A DNA stretch of 64,000 nucleotides from Rothia sp. (in: high G+C Gram-positive bacteria) (lineage in GTDB: Bacteria; Actinomycetota; Actinomycetes; Actinomycetales; Micrococcaceae): contig NZ_JAUNVZ010000001.1 in assembly GCF_030540545.1 (NCBI RefSeq), positions 62,001-126,000 of the forward strand, read 5' to 3'. Below are positions 16,765 through 26,404 of this stretch, in pieces. The notes below the pieces were generated by a model, which had not been told where the DNA came from, ran no database searches, and was given only the letters and a program-made list of their open reading frames with translations. Position 1 is the first letter of the stretch; each line of letters opens with the position of its first letter. A program made the translations under genes and the position numbers.

Positions 16765-19700
16765 GTGGTGAACGACGAGGCTAAGACCCGCTTCGAAGAC
16801 ACCACCCGAGCGGAGGCTTGGGTGGAACAATACTACCGGCATAGTCCCGCCGGCGACCGGGACCGCTTTACTGAGCGCGAATTAAAGAACCTTGCCTGCT
16901 CCCACTACACCCTTGCCTCCCAGCGAGAGCTCAATGCCCCCAAAATTGCGGTAGAAACCCGCGATGATCTGACCGTGCTCATGGTGGTCACCGAAGATAT
17001 GGGCTACCTGCTCAGCTCCATTGCTGCCGAAGTATCCTCCAATTACGGCGGAATCGCAGCAATTTTTCACCCCATCTTTACCGTAGATCGCGACGCGCAG
17101 GGCAATATTCTGCGCGCCAAGCGTATCGATTTGGAGCGCCCGCTCAATAATGGCGACACCGCCTCCATGAGCATGAGTATTGTGGGCCCTGCAGCAGACG
17201 CCCCGGCTGGTTCTACCACCACCGTGGAATCCTGGATCGCTATTTTGCTCAGCAAAACCCAGGATGATTTCACCGGGCTGCAGCTGCGCCAGCAGGTTGA
17301 GAAGATCCTCAAGGATGTGCGCCTGAGCAATGCCGACTCCCAGGCAATGCACCAGCGAGTTAACGATATTGCCGACTCCATGAACGCCCTGCACGGCGTG
17401 GCTCTGGGCGGCAATCTGACCGACTACTACGCTCACCACGCCGGCTCGAGCGAACCGGCATCCCGCGTGAGTATTGCCCAGGATTTCCTACGCTGGCTCA
17501 CCCGCGGCAACTTCCTCTTTCTGGGCGTTAAAACCCGCGAACTGACCTCCCAGTCCGGTCATATTGAGCTGCGCGATACGCCCGGTAGCACCCTGGGTGT
17601 ACTGCGCGCCTCCGAAGGCACCCACGCCATCGCCCTGGAAGGTGAAGAGCTCGAGCGTGCCCTGTTCCCCAGTCCGCTGTATGTGACCAAGGCAAATAGC
17701 CGTTCCACCGTGGATCGTCACGAGCACCTGGACTATATTGGTGTGCGCCGTTTTGACCCCACCGGTCGTGTGATTGGTGAGTACGTTATTCTTGGCCTGT
17801 TCACCCGCCAGGCATACTCCCTGCCGGCGGTAGAAACCCCGCTGGTGCGCGAACGTATCGCCACCATGCGCCGCCGCCTGGGTATTTACACCGGATCCCA
17901 CTCCGACCGCGCCCTGCTGGGTGCTGTAGAGGACTACCCGCGTCAGGAACTTTTCCAGACCGGCGTTGCCTCCCTGACGGAGACTTTCCGCGGCATCCTC
18001 GGTCTGGAGGAGCGCCGCGCCACCCGACTTTTCCTTCGCCCGGACCGTTTTGGTCGCTTTATTTCGGCAGTGGTCTATCTGCCGCGCGACCGCTATAACA
18101 CCTCGGTCCGGAACCGTATCCAGCAGGTCTTCCGCGAGGAATTTGACCTGATCGCCATCGACCACGATATTTACCTATCGTCCTCGTCGCTGGCGCGCAT
18201 ATACTTCCGTATTCACCTGGCGAACCCCAACGCCCGCGTGGACACGGATATCAACGCTCTTGAGCAGCGACTGCAGGCAGCCACCCGCTCCTGGGAGGAA
18301 GCCACCGCAGCCGCTCTTGAGGCATGGAAACCTGGTGTGGAAGGCCGCCAGCTTGCATCCGTCTGGGCGAATGCAGCGCCGGCAACCTACCGTGCCGACT
18401 ACGAAGTAGAAAATGCAATCGAGGATATTGTGATTTTTGAATCCCTTTCGGGCGAGACTACCAAGCCCGCCGCAATCAAGGTCGAGACCGGCGAAGCCAC
18501 TACCCGTCTGAAGACCTATCTGTCCACTCCGCACACCCTCACTGAACTGCTGCCCGTTATGCAGAACATGGGTCTGGTTGTCGTAGACCAGAAGCCCTAC
18601 GAGTTCTCCCCCGAAGACGGTGAAGAGTACAGCTACCTGTACGACTTCGGTGTAGAGTTCCCCGAGGGCGTAGACCCGCAGGAAGTTGCAGGTCTGTACG
18701 AAGACGCGCTGAACGCATACCTGCTGGGTCTGCGCGACTCCGACACCCTGGACCGCCTGATCCTGGTCGAGAAGCTCTCCTGGGAGCAGGTGCGCTTCTT
18801 CCGTGCATTCAACCACTACCTGATTCAGCTGGGCCTGGGCTACACCCCCTCCTTCATGTCCAACACCCTGCTGGCATACCCTGCCATCACCCGCGCACTG
18901 ATCGAGTTCTTCGACGTGAGCTTCAACCCCTCCAACGGCCTGGACGAGGCAGCACGCGATGCACGCCGTGAAGAGATCCTCGAAGCCCTGCGCGAAGACC
19001 TGAACAAGATCCCCACCCTGGACGCTGACCGCTACCTGCGCTCGCTGACCAAGGTCATCAAGGCAATCCTGCGTACCAACGCATACCTGGGCCGCGAGGC
19101 ACTGGCATTCAAGGTCGCTCCTCAGGAGATCGACTTCGCACCGCTGCCCCGCCCCAAGTTCGAGATCTTCGTGTACTCCCCGCGCGTTGAGGGCGTTCAC
19201 CTGCGCTTTGGCTCCGTGGCTCGCGGTGGCCTGCGCTGGTCCGACCGCCGTGACGACTTCCGCACCGAGGTGCTGGGTCTGGTCAAGGCGCAGATGGTCA
19301 AGAACTCCGTTATTATCCCCACCGGTGCAAAGGGCGGCTTCTACCCCAAGCAGCTGCCGGACCCGGCAATCGACCGCGATGCATGGATCACCGAGGGTCG
19401 CGAGTCCTACAAGGTCTTCATCCGCTCCCTGCTGGATGTCACCGACAACCTCTCCGTAGCGGCAGACGGCACCGAGACCGTTGTGCGCCCCGAGGGTATC
19501 GTGGCACGCGATGGTGACGACTACTACCTGGTGGTGGCAGCCGATAAGGGTACCGCCGCATTCTCCGATACCGCAAACGCAATTAGCCTGGAGCGCGGCT
19601 TCTGGCTGGGCGACGCCTTCGCATCCGGCGGTTCCGTCGGTTACGACCACAAGGCAATGGGTATTACCGCACGCGGTGCATGGGAGTCCGTCAAGCGTCA

Positions 19701-21669
19701 CTTCGCTGAGCTGGGTCGCGATTGCCAGGCTGAAGAGTTCACCGCTGTTGGTATTGGCGATATGTCCGGCGACGTGTTCGGTAACGGCATGCTGCGCTCG
19801 GATAAGACCCGCCTGGTGGCTGCTTTTGACCACCGCGATATCTTCCTGGATCCGAACCCGGATGCAGCCGTGGCATTTGCAGAGCGTCAGCGCCTGTACG
19901 ACCTGCCCCGCTCCTCCTGGCAGGACTACAACCGTGAGCTGATCTCCGCCGGCGGTGGCGTGTACTCTCGCGGCCTGAAGTCCATCGAGATCACCCCCGA
20001 GGTGCGCGAGGCACTGGGTCTGGACGCCGAAATCACCGAACTGTCCCCCAACGAGCTGCTCTCGGCAATCCTGAAGGCACCGGTTGACCTGCTGTACAAC
20101 GGCGGTATCGGTACCTACGTGAAGGCTTCCACCGAGACCAACGCACAGGTGGGCGATAAGGCTAACGACGCTCTGCGTGTGAACGGTAACGAACTGCGCG
20201 CCACCATCGTGGGCGAGGGCGGTAACCTGGGCTTCACCCAGCTGGGTCGTATTGAGGCTGCACGCAATGGCGTTATCCTCAACACCGACGCAATCGACAA
20301 CTCCGCAGGTGTGGAAACCTCCGACCGCGAGGTGAACATTAAGATTCTGGTGGACCGTCTGGTTGCCAACGGCAAGCTCGACGCTGAAGAGCGTGCAGCC
20401 TTCATCGAATCCCTGCAGGATGAGGTCGGCAAGAAGGTTCTGGAAACCAATGTGGAGCAGAACGTTCTGCTGCAGGGCGAGTTCCACGAGACCGTTCTGG
20501 GCGCAAACCTGTACATCCGCCTGATGCACCTGTTGGAGAAGGAAGCCGGCCTGAACCGCGCCGTGGAATTCCTGCCCACCGACGAACAGCTGCGTGAGCG
20601 CCGCGCCAATAACGGCGAGCTGCTGACCCGCCCCGAGCTCTCGGTGCTGGCTGCATACGTGAAGATCTACCTGACCCACGCACTGGAGCAGACCTCCTTC
20701 GCTGATGATCCTTACCTGGAGTCCGTACTGCGCTCCTACTTCCCGGCGGCTCTGGTGGAGCGTTTCGGTGATGAGCTGGATTCGCACCCGCTGCGCAAGG
20801 AAATCATCTGCACCCGCGTTGCTAATGAGATGGTCAACCTGGGCGGTATCACCTTCGCATTCCGCGCTATGGAAGAAACCAACGCTGGCGTGGATGCTGT
20901 AGCACGCGCCTTCGTGGTTGCTCGCGAGCTCTTCGAGCTTGGCGTGGCTGCTAAGCTGCACCGCGAACTGCCCGCAACCTTCCCGGTTGAGGCATGGCAC
21001 AAGATCATGCACGATAACCAGCGTGTGCTGGACCGTGCGGTACGCTGGTTCATCGCTGAGCGCGGTGTGGTTGCCGGCATTACCATCGATCAGATGCTCG
21101 AGGACTTCGGCGCTCTGGTTCAGCTGCGCCGTAACCTGCCTCAGTACCTCTCCGAGCTCTCTCACGCACGCGTTCACGCAAAGCGTGTCGAGGGTGAGGC
21201 ACTGGGTCTGCCCGAGGAACTGATCGTGATCTGGATCCGCGGTCTGGAAGGCTACGCCCTGCTGGATGTTGTGCGCGTTGCTCAGGAGAACAGCCTGGAT
21301 CCGGTCAGCCTGGCAGCAATCTACTACGCAGTTTACGACCGCTTCAGCGTGGATGAGCTGCTGGTTCACATCTCGCTGCTGAGCCGCAATGACCGCTGGG
21401 AGACCCTGGCACGTCAGTCCCTGCGCGCTTCCCTGTACGAGACCGTGGCATCCCTGGCACTGTCCGTGGCACAGGAGACCGAGGGCCAGTACGACACCGT
21501 TGAGAGCGCTCAGAAGGCACTGGATGAGTGGGTTGCTGATCACCCCACTCGCGTGGCTCGTATCGACTACATGCTCGAGCAGCTGCGTGAAGCAGACCGC
21601 GACACCCAGGCATACTCTCGCCTGGCAGTGCTCTCTGTGGTTCTGCACGCTCTGGCTAGCGCTTCCTAA
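16765..21669 (+). CDS. gdh: NAD-dependent glutamate dehydrogenase, large (180-kDa class)
   Basis: 1634 residues, the length of the L-180 GDH class found in actinobacteria and Pseudomonas. It converts glutamate to 2-oxoglutarate and ammonium with NAD, mainly for catabolism. The N-terminal half (about 1-700) contains ACT-like regulatory segments. The catalytic core (about 800-1200) is shown by GGLRWSDRRDDFRTEVLG, KAQMVKNSVIIPTGAKGGF and the dinucleotide-region GIGDMSGDVFGNGML. A C-terminal helical domain follows. Start GTG 16765 or GTG 16768 after GGAAGG. Codon bias becomes stronger after about 18.5 kb, like highly expressed genes. A terminator follows. Confidence 0.95.
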   Translation: MVNDEAKTRFEDTTRAEAWVEQYYRHSPAGDRDRFTERELKNLACSHYTLASQRELNAPKIAVETRDDLTVLMVVTEDMGYLLSSIAAEVSSNYGGIAAIFHPIFTVDRDAQGNILRAKRIDLERPLNNGDTASMSMSIVGPAADAPAGSTTTVESWIAILLSKTQDDFTGLQLRQQVEKILKDVRLSNADSQAMHQRVNDIADSMNALHGVALGGNLTDYYAHHAGSSEPASRVSIAQDFLRWLTRGNFLFLGVKTRELTSQSGHIELRDTPGSTLGVLRASEGTHAIALEGEELERALFPSPLYVTKANSRSTVDRHEHLDYIGVRRFDPTGRVIGEYVILGLFTRQAYSLPAVETPLVRERIATMRRRLGIYTGSHSDRALLGAVEDYPRQELFQTGVASLTETFRGILGLEERRATRLFLRPDRFGRFISAVVYLPRDRYNTSVRNRIQQVFREEFDLIAIDHDIYLSSSSLARIYFRIHLANPNARVDTDINALEQRLQAATRSWEEATAAALEAWKPGVEGRQLASVWANAAPATYRADYEVENAIEDIVIFESLSGETTKPAAIKVETGEATTRLKTYLSTPHTLTELLPVMQNMGLVVVDQKPYEFSPEDGEEYSYLYDFGVEFPEGVDPQEVAGLYEDALNAYLLGLRDSDTLDRLILVEKLSWEQVRFFRAFNHYLIQLGLGYTPSFMSNTLLAYPAITRALIEFFDVSFNPSNGLDEAARDARREEILEALREDLNKIPTLDADRYLRSLTKVIKAILRTNAYLGREALAFKVAPQEIDFAPLPRPKFEIFVYSPRVEGVHLRFGSVARGGLRWSDRRDDFRTEVLGLVKAQMVKNSVIIPTGAKGGFYPKQLPDPAIDRDAWITEGRESYKVFIRSLLDVTDNLSVAADGTETVVRPEGIVARDGDDYYLVVAADKGTAAFSDTANAISLERGFWLGDAFASGGSVGYDHKAMGITARGAWESVKRHFAELGRDCQAEEFTAVGIGDMSGDVFGNGMLRSDKTRLVAAFDHRDIFLDPNPDAAVAFAERQRLYDLPRSSWQDYNRELISAGGGVYSRGLKSIEITPEVREALGLDAEITELSPNELLSAILKAPVDLLYNGGIGTYVKASTETNAQVGDKANDALRVNGNELRATIVGEGGNLGFTQLGRIEAARNGVILNTDAIDNSAGVETSDREVNIKILVDRLVANGKLDAEERAAFIESLQDEVGKKVLETNVEQNVLLQGEFHETVLGANLYIRLMHLLEKEAGLNRAVEFLPTDEQLRERRANNGELLTRPELSVLAAYVKIYLTHALEQTSFADDPYLESVLRSYFPAALVERFGDELDSHPLRKEIICTRVANEMVNLGGITFAFRAMEETNAGVDAVARAFVVARELFELGVAAKLHRELPATFPVEAWHKIMHDNQRVLDRAVRWFIAERGVVAGITIDQMLEDFGALVQLRRNLPQYLSELSHARVHAKRVEGEALGLPEELIVIWIRGLEGYALLDVVRVAQENSLDPVSLAAIYYAVYDRFSVDELLVHISLLSRNDRWETLARQSLRASLYETVASLALSVAQETEGQYDTVESAQKALDEWVADHPTRVARIDYMLEQLREADRDTQAYSRLAVLSVVLHALASAS

Positions 21670-21700
21670 TAGAGGCGCTCAGGCTTTTAGCCTGTAGATG

Positions 21701-21737
21701 AAAGGCGGGTTGGATAGTATCCAGCCCGCCTTTTCTA
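21701..21737 (+). terminator. Rho-independent terminator of gdh
   Basis: A 15-bp stem with one G-T pair (21701-21715 with 21719-21733) is followed by a T-run. It lies 32 bases after the gdh stop codon. Confidence 0.85.
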
Positions 21738-21820
21738 TTATCCGGGGTCTGAGGAAGGCGCCTATAATAGATGGACGCAATATATCAAAGATTCTTGATG
21801 AGTCTTCGGAAAGGAAAAGT

Positions 21821-22885
21821 GTGAAAGCAACTTTTTTGACCGGCCCCAAACAGATTCGCGTGGCCGAAGTACCCGAACCCCAGCTCAACCCCGCAGGTAG
21901 CGGCAAGGACGCTATTGTGCGCGTGGTGGCAGCCTGCGTCTGCGGCTCTGATGTATGGCCCTACCGCACCGCCCGCGCGGGTATGCAGCCCCGCCCCACC
22001 GGCCACGAATTCGTTGGTGTTGTGGAGGCAGTGGGTCCGAACGTAAAGAACGTCAAGGTGGGCGACTTCGTCATTACCCCCTTCTACGTTTGCTGTGGTG
22101 AGTGCATTAACTGCCAGCGCGGCTGGACCAACCAGTGCCTGCACCTGGGCTGGTACGGCGCGGGTGTGCCCGGCGAAGGCTATGCTGAGGGTGGTCAGAG
22201 CGCTAAGGTTCGCGTGCCCCTGGCAGACGGTACCCTGGTGGTTGTCCCCGGCGCCGATGAGCACAATGAGGAGCAGGTCAAGGATCTGCTGACCCTCTCC
22301 GATGTTATGGCAACCGGCTACCACGCGGCTATTTCTGGCGGTGTGGGTCCGGGTAAGTCCGTGGCTATTGTGGGTGACGGTGCCGTGGGTCTGTGCGCTG
22401 TGATCGCCTCCAAGATTCTGGGTGCTGAGCGCATTGTGATGATGAGCCGCCACGAGAAGAACCAGAAGCTTGCGGTTGAATTTGGCGCCACCGATATTGT
22501 GCCCCTGCGCGGTCAGGAAGCTGTGGACCACCTCAAGGAAATGTTTGACGGCATTGGCCCGGATTGCGTGCTGGAGTGCGTGGGTACCCGTGAGGCAATG
22601 GCTCAGGCTATTCAGTCCGCTCGCGGTGGCGGACAGGTCGGTTTCGTGGGCGTACCTCATGAGGGCGGCTCCTTGGATCTGGGCTTGATGTTCGGCACCA
22701 ATGTGGGCGTGCGCGGCGGTATGGCAACCGTTCGAGATTACATTGAGCCCCTGCTGGAGCGCGTACAGGCTGGCGAGATTCACCCGGGTAAGGTTTTTGA
22801 TATGGTCTTTAGCCTGGATGACGCTGCAGAAGCGTATGCTGCAATGGATGAGCGCCGCGCCATTAAGTCGATGATCCGCCCCTAA
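21821..22885 (+). CDS. Zinc-dependent alcohol dehydrogenase family protein
   Basis: 354-residue medium-chain dehydrogenase/reductase. The catalytic zinc site is shown by CVCGSDVWPY and GHEFVGVV; the structural zinc lobe by CCGECINCQRGWTNQC; the nucleotide-binding fold by VAIVGDGAVGLCAV. Start GTG 21821 is chosen because GGAAAGGAAAAG precedes it and because longer in-frame versions run into the gdh terminator. Substrate is not evident. Members with this zinc-lobe pattern include many uncharacterised alcohol and sugar dehydrogenases. It is transcribed alone. Confidence 0.88.
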   Translation: MKATFLTGPKQIRVAEVPEPQLNPAGSGKDAIVRVVAACVCGSDVWPYRTARAGMQPRPTGHEFVGVVEAVGPNVKNVKVGDFVITPFYVCCGECINCQRGWTNQCLHLGWYGAGVPGEGYAEGGQSAKVRVPLADGTLVVVPGADEHNEEQVKDLLTLSDVMATGYHAAISGGVGPGKSVAIVGDGAVGLCAVIASKILGAERIVMMSRHEKNQKLAVEFGATDIVPLRGQEAVDHLKEMFDGIGPDCVLECVGTREAMAQAIQSARGGGQVGFVGVPHEGGSLDLGLMFGTNVGVRGGMATVRDYIEPLLERVQAGEIHPGKVFDMVFSLDDAAEAYAAMDERRAIKSMIRP

Positions 22886-23240
22886 AGGCGCTTTAAATAG
22901 CATTAAATATACCGAGTTTTGAGCTGTTCATAAGGCTTAGAGAGTATTGAATCTTAACTCAAGGCTTAAATAGACACTCTTGCTCACCAAAACCCCCGTG
23001 ACCGACTATTTATGCAGGTCACGGGGGTTTTCTGCACCCCAACAACCCCCAAAATCTGTTATTTATGCCACAGGTAGCGGGTTTTATAAGGTTCGGGAAG
23101 AAGTTTAGATATAGTTATGATGTGTTCTAATTTAACTTGAAGTAGAAGTGCAGTCTTAGAAATACGCTAAAATTTCAGTAGCCGTCTAACCACACGGTTA
23201 CTTCCGACACTAGACATCACCGAAGAAAGAGTTTCTTTCG
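22886..23240. other. Intergenic region before the Pel-like locus
   Basis: Contains the hairpin listed at 22989-23031, then about 200 bases of AT-richer DNA expected to hold the promoter of the pelG-like gene. A small hairpin (about 23221-23240) overlaps the ribosome site and abuts the TTG start, which could restrain translation. No other gene seen. Confidence 0.5.
22989..23031 (+). terminator. Terminator hairpin
   Basis: Fifteen-base perfect arms (22989-23003 and 23017-23031) with a T-rich end. It ends transcripts from the dehydrogenase gene about 100 bases upstream. Confidence 0.7.
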
Positions 23241-24605
23241 TTGACTAATCAACTTCAGCACGAGGAAACCCTCGCGCCCGCAGAGAGCCGTGCCCAGCTG
23301 CTGCTGAGCTTCATCCTCTACATCAGCCCGGTTGCGCTCCTGACGACTATCTTCCCGCTGGTCACCCCCGAAATGAGCCGCCAGTCTATCGGCGGTATTT
23401 CCCTGACCAGCATTATCCTCGCAGCCTCCATTACCGTTCCCTGGCTCAGCCAGGCGGTCTGCCTGCCGCTGTACCGAGCCATCGAGGCAGAACACAAGGC
23501 TATTGCTGACGCCCGCGAGGCAGTGCGTATTGAAGCGGACTTCGCGCACGATCGCCGCAAGTTCCAGCTCGAAAAGGAATTGCGCGCATCCCTGGCTGAA
23601 GCCCGCTACCAGGATATTAGCGATATTGCTGCCTTCACCCGCTCCTGGCTGTACATCTTCCTGGTCACCGCACCCCTGACCCTGCTCTTCGCCCTGCCCC
23701 TGGCATTCATCCTGGGATGGAATAGCGAAGCGCTCATCACCTTCCTGATCCTGGGTGTGCTCAATGTTGCCTTTGCGCAGCTGCTGATGATCCCCAACCT
23801 CTCCAAGAACCGTTGGGTTTGGGCTATCGCCTGGGGTGGCTTTACCGCAGCACTCTACTTCTTCCCCCTGATCTGGTTCCTGCCGCCGGCCGTGGGCTCC
23901 ATTATCCTGCTCATTGCCCTGGGTAAGGATATTGCGCACCTGTTCCACTTCCGCATTGTGCCCCTGAAGAATATTGCAGGCGATGCCCTGCGCGGCTTCC
24001 TCACCGGCTCGGTGCTCTGGGCAGATAAATACGTCTTCTTTATTGCCGCCAACGGCACCATTGACGTGGTCGCTATCTACCTGAGCCTGATCCCCACCGT
24101 GATCGCCTACAACTACTTCTTCGTGGCCGAAGCCGAAAGCATTAACTCGGTCATTGCCCGCATGTGGACCCTCTTTGACTCCACCCCGCTGCCGCAGATG
24201 AAGCGCGAATCCGCCCAGATTCTGCGCACCTCCAACCGAGCCATGGCACGCACCCTGGGTCTTGCCGTGATCTGCTCGGTCATTACCGGTGTGCTCATGG
24301 CAATCTTCCTGCCGCATACCTTCCCCTTGGCATTCTCCGGTCTGATTGTGGCATTCCTCTTCCTGGTTATCACCCTGTTGAACTACCAGATTGAGTACAT
24401 GACCATGTTCATTACCGTGCAGCTGATCGGCGCGGCGCACCTGGTGGCGGCGATTATTATCTTCGCCCTGAACCCGAGCGAATGGGGCTACATCCCCCTG
24501 ATGGTTGCCGATGCACTCATCGCCTTTACTGCCTACCGCATTTACCACCGCGCCTGGGCAGCCCCGGAATACTCCCTGTTCTGGAAGCGCGCCCTGGCGT
24601 GGTAA
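23241..24605 (+). CDS. pelG: PelG-like exopolysaccharide membrane transporter
   Basis: 454-residue polytopic membrane protein, nearly the length of Pseudomonas PelG (456). Around twelve hydrophobic segments are visible, with a long charged cytoplasmic stretch at about 80-130. Two regions resemble PelG: SVLWADKYVFFIA (257-269) and AIYLSLIPTVIAYNYFFVAEAE (278-299), the latter including the Leu-Ser-Leu-Ile-Pro core and acidic end. PelG is the predicted inner-membrane transporter of Pel polysaccharide. Start TTG 23241 follows AAGAAAGAG. The PelF-like gene follows after 74 bp, which strongly supports the assignment. Other Pel genes are absent here. Confidence 0.75.
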   Translation: MTNQLQHEETLAPAESRAQLLLSFILYISPVALLTTIFPLVTPEMSRQSIGGISLTSIILAASITVPWLSQAVCLPLYRAIEAEHKAIADAREAVRIEADFAHDRRKFQLEKELRASLAEARYQDISDIAAFTRSWLYIFLVTAPLTLLFALPLAFILGWNSEALITFLILGVLNVAFAQLLMIPNLSKNRWVWAIAWGGFTAALYFFPLIWFLPPAVGSIILLIALGKDIAHLFHFRIVPLKNIAGDALRGFLTGSVLWADKYVFFIAANGTIDVVAIYLSLIPTVIAYNYFFVAEAESINSVIARMWTLFDSTPLPQMKRESAQILRTSNRAMARTLGLAVICSVITGVLMAIFLPHTFPLAFSGLIVAFLFLVITLLNYQIEYMTMFITVQLIGAAHLVAAIIIFALNPSEWGYIPLMVADALIAFTAYRIYHRAWAAPEYSLFWKRALAW

Positions 24606-24679
24606 ACACTGCCCGCTAAGAGCCGGCACTCTTTATCCGGGCTTGCCGGGCTCAGAGATCGAGCACCGCAAGCCACAAC

Positions 24680-26401
24680 ATGAAAGACAACACGCAGATG
24701 ACCACCTATCGCAATAGCTACGCACCGCTTCGCCTGCCGCAGCATGTGCAGCCCAACCACGACCCGGACTACCCGGACGTGGACGTAGCCATCGTCATGG
24801 AATCCACCTACCCGTACCTGAAGGGCGGCGTGTCCGCCGTGGTGCACGATATCGTCACCGAAAACCCCGATCTGAGCTACGGCATTATCCACATCGCCTG
24901 GGACTCCAACGACCCCCAGGAAGACCTCTACGGCATGCCTAAGAACGTCAAATGGGTCAAAATGGTCTACCTGTCCCTGGCGGATAACCGTGAGGGCTTC
25001 GCCCGCGAATGCGACCCTGCCCAGCTGCGCATGAACAGCCGCGGCCGCCGCGAACTGGTCCAGCGCCTCATGGGCGCCATCGCCTCCATGCATGCAGGAG
25101 ACGTAAACCCCCTCTGGGACCTCTACGATGAGGGCATTAATCCCGCAACCCGCAGCTACTCCCTGCTGGCGCTCATGGGCACCCGCGAATTCATGGAGGC
25201 AATGGGCACCTGGGGCTTCTTCTCCCAGGTACCCCTGGGCGAGCTCTTCTGGAAGGTGCGCGACTTCGTCTCCATTCTCTACGCCCTGCTGTATGAGCGC
25301 ATGCCCTACGCCCGCGTATACCACGCGCACACCACCGGCTACGCCTCCCTGGTCTCGGCGGCTGCAGCCCGTGATAACGGCACCAGCTTCCTGCTGACCG
25401 AGCACAACCTCTATGTGCGCGATACCGTCAACACCAAGCTTGAACGCAATATGGCAAAGCCGGTAACCACCGACTACATCTTCTTCGATGAGCCGCGCGA
25501 TAACCCCGAACTGGGCCCGGTCACCCTGGACGAGCGCGCATGGAGCCACTGGTTCGTGGAAATGGGTCGCTTCTGCTACCCCAGTGCCGATATGGTCACC
25601 TACCTTTACCCCAAGGCTCTGGAAGAAGCCCGCGGTATTGGCGCACCCATCGACCAGTACAATGCCGGCGAAGAAGACCGCGCCATCGTGCTGCCCAATG
25701 GCATGCTCATTGAGAGCGTGGAGCCGGCATACCGTCAGCGCATTGAATCCCGCGCTCGCCTGCTGCGCGAAGGCAAGGACCACGTGTGGCGTTTCGTGTT
25801 CATTGCGCGCGTGGTGCCCATTAAGGGTCTGACCGATATGATCCGCACCCTGGCGATTCTGCGCGATAGTGGCCGCACGAACTTCCACCTGGATGTACTG
25901 GGCCCCACCAACCACCTGCCCGAATACTACGAGCTGTGCCTGCGCACCATTGAAGAGCTGAATATGGGGGAGTACATTACCTTCCACGGCACCGTAAACG
26001 TGCGCCAGATGCTCGGTGAATACGACCTGCTGGTCATGCCCAGCTACAACGAAGGCCAGCCCATTGTGGCGCTGGAAGCCATGGCAGCCTCGATCCCGCT
26101 GGTTTCTACTGATGTGGGCGGCATGTCGCAGCTGATTGGCGACACCCTCTACACCGATAGCGGCGAAGAGATTTACGGCTGCGGTACCCTGACCGTGCCC
26201 GGTGACGTCAAGGGCTTTGCCGACGCGCTGGAGCTGCTCATGGACAACCCCGAGGTGTACGAACGCTATTGCGTGAACGCCTACGAGCGCATTGAGAAAT
26301 TCTTCCAGCTGCGGCTGGTTATGGACAAGTACAACCAGATTTACCGGAAGCTGGGTGGGCTGCCGCAGCGCCTACCCTGGGCTTCCGCGGAGGACGTATA
26401 A
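24680..26401 (+). CDS. pelF: PelF-like GT4 glycosyltransferase
   Basis: 573-residue GT-B transferase of the PelF type, somewhat longer than the roughly 507 residues of Pseudomonas PelF. The PelF-type opening is VDVAIVMESTYPYLKGGVS (34-52) followed by the W-D-containing strand IIHIAWDSN. The C-terminal UDP-sugar domain shows FIARVVPIKGL and the GT4 signature YNEGQPIVALEAMA near residue 455. PelF is the proposed cytosolic polymerase of Pel, a partly deacetylated GalNAc-rich polysaccharide. The start is not decided by a clear ribosome site; ATG 24698 is an alternative. It is followed three bases later by the hydrolase gene. Confidence 0.85.
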   Translation: MKDNTQMTTYRNSYAPLRLPQHVQPNHDPDYPDVDVAIVMESTYPYLKGGVSAVVHDIVTENPDLSYGIIHIAWDSNDPQEDLYGMPKNVKWVKMVYLSLADNREGFARECDPAQLRMNSRGRRELVQRLMGAIASMHAGDVNPLWDLYDEGINPATRSYSLLALMGTREFMEAMGTWGFFSQVPLGELFWKVRDFVSILYALLYERMPYARVYHAHTTGYASLVSAAAARDNGTSFLLTEHNLYVRDTVNTKLERNMAKPVTTDYIFFDEPRDNPELGPVTLDERAWSHWFVEMGRFCYPSADMVTYLYPKALEEARGIGAPIDQYNAGEEDRAIVLPNGMLIESVEPAYRQRIESRARLLREGKDHVWRFVFIARVVPIKGLTDMIRTLAILRDSGRTNFHLDVLGPTNHLPEYYELCLRTIEELNMGEYITFHGTVNVRQMLGEYDLLVMPSYNEGQPIVALEAMAASIPLVSTDVGGMSQLIGDTLYTDSGEEIYGCGTLTVPGDVKGFADALELLMDNPEVYERYCVNAYERIEKFFQLRLVMDKYNQIYRKLGGLPQRLPWASAEDV

Positions 26402-26404
26402 GCA

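Noticed and set aside
18175-21648. Very long minus-strand open frame (over 1100 codons) opposite gdh
   Set aside because: It is the complement of a strongly codon-biased gene; composition is rich in Gln/Leu/Val/His without motifs, and the plus strand clearly encodes glutamate dehydrogenase.
23217-24629. Minus-strand open frame opposite the PelG-like gene
   Set aside because: Gly/Gln/Glu/Asn-rich shadow translation with no family pattern.
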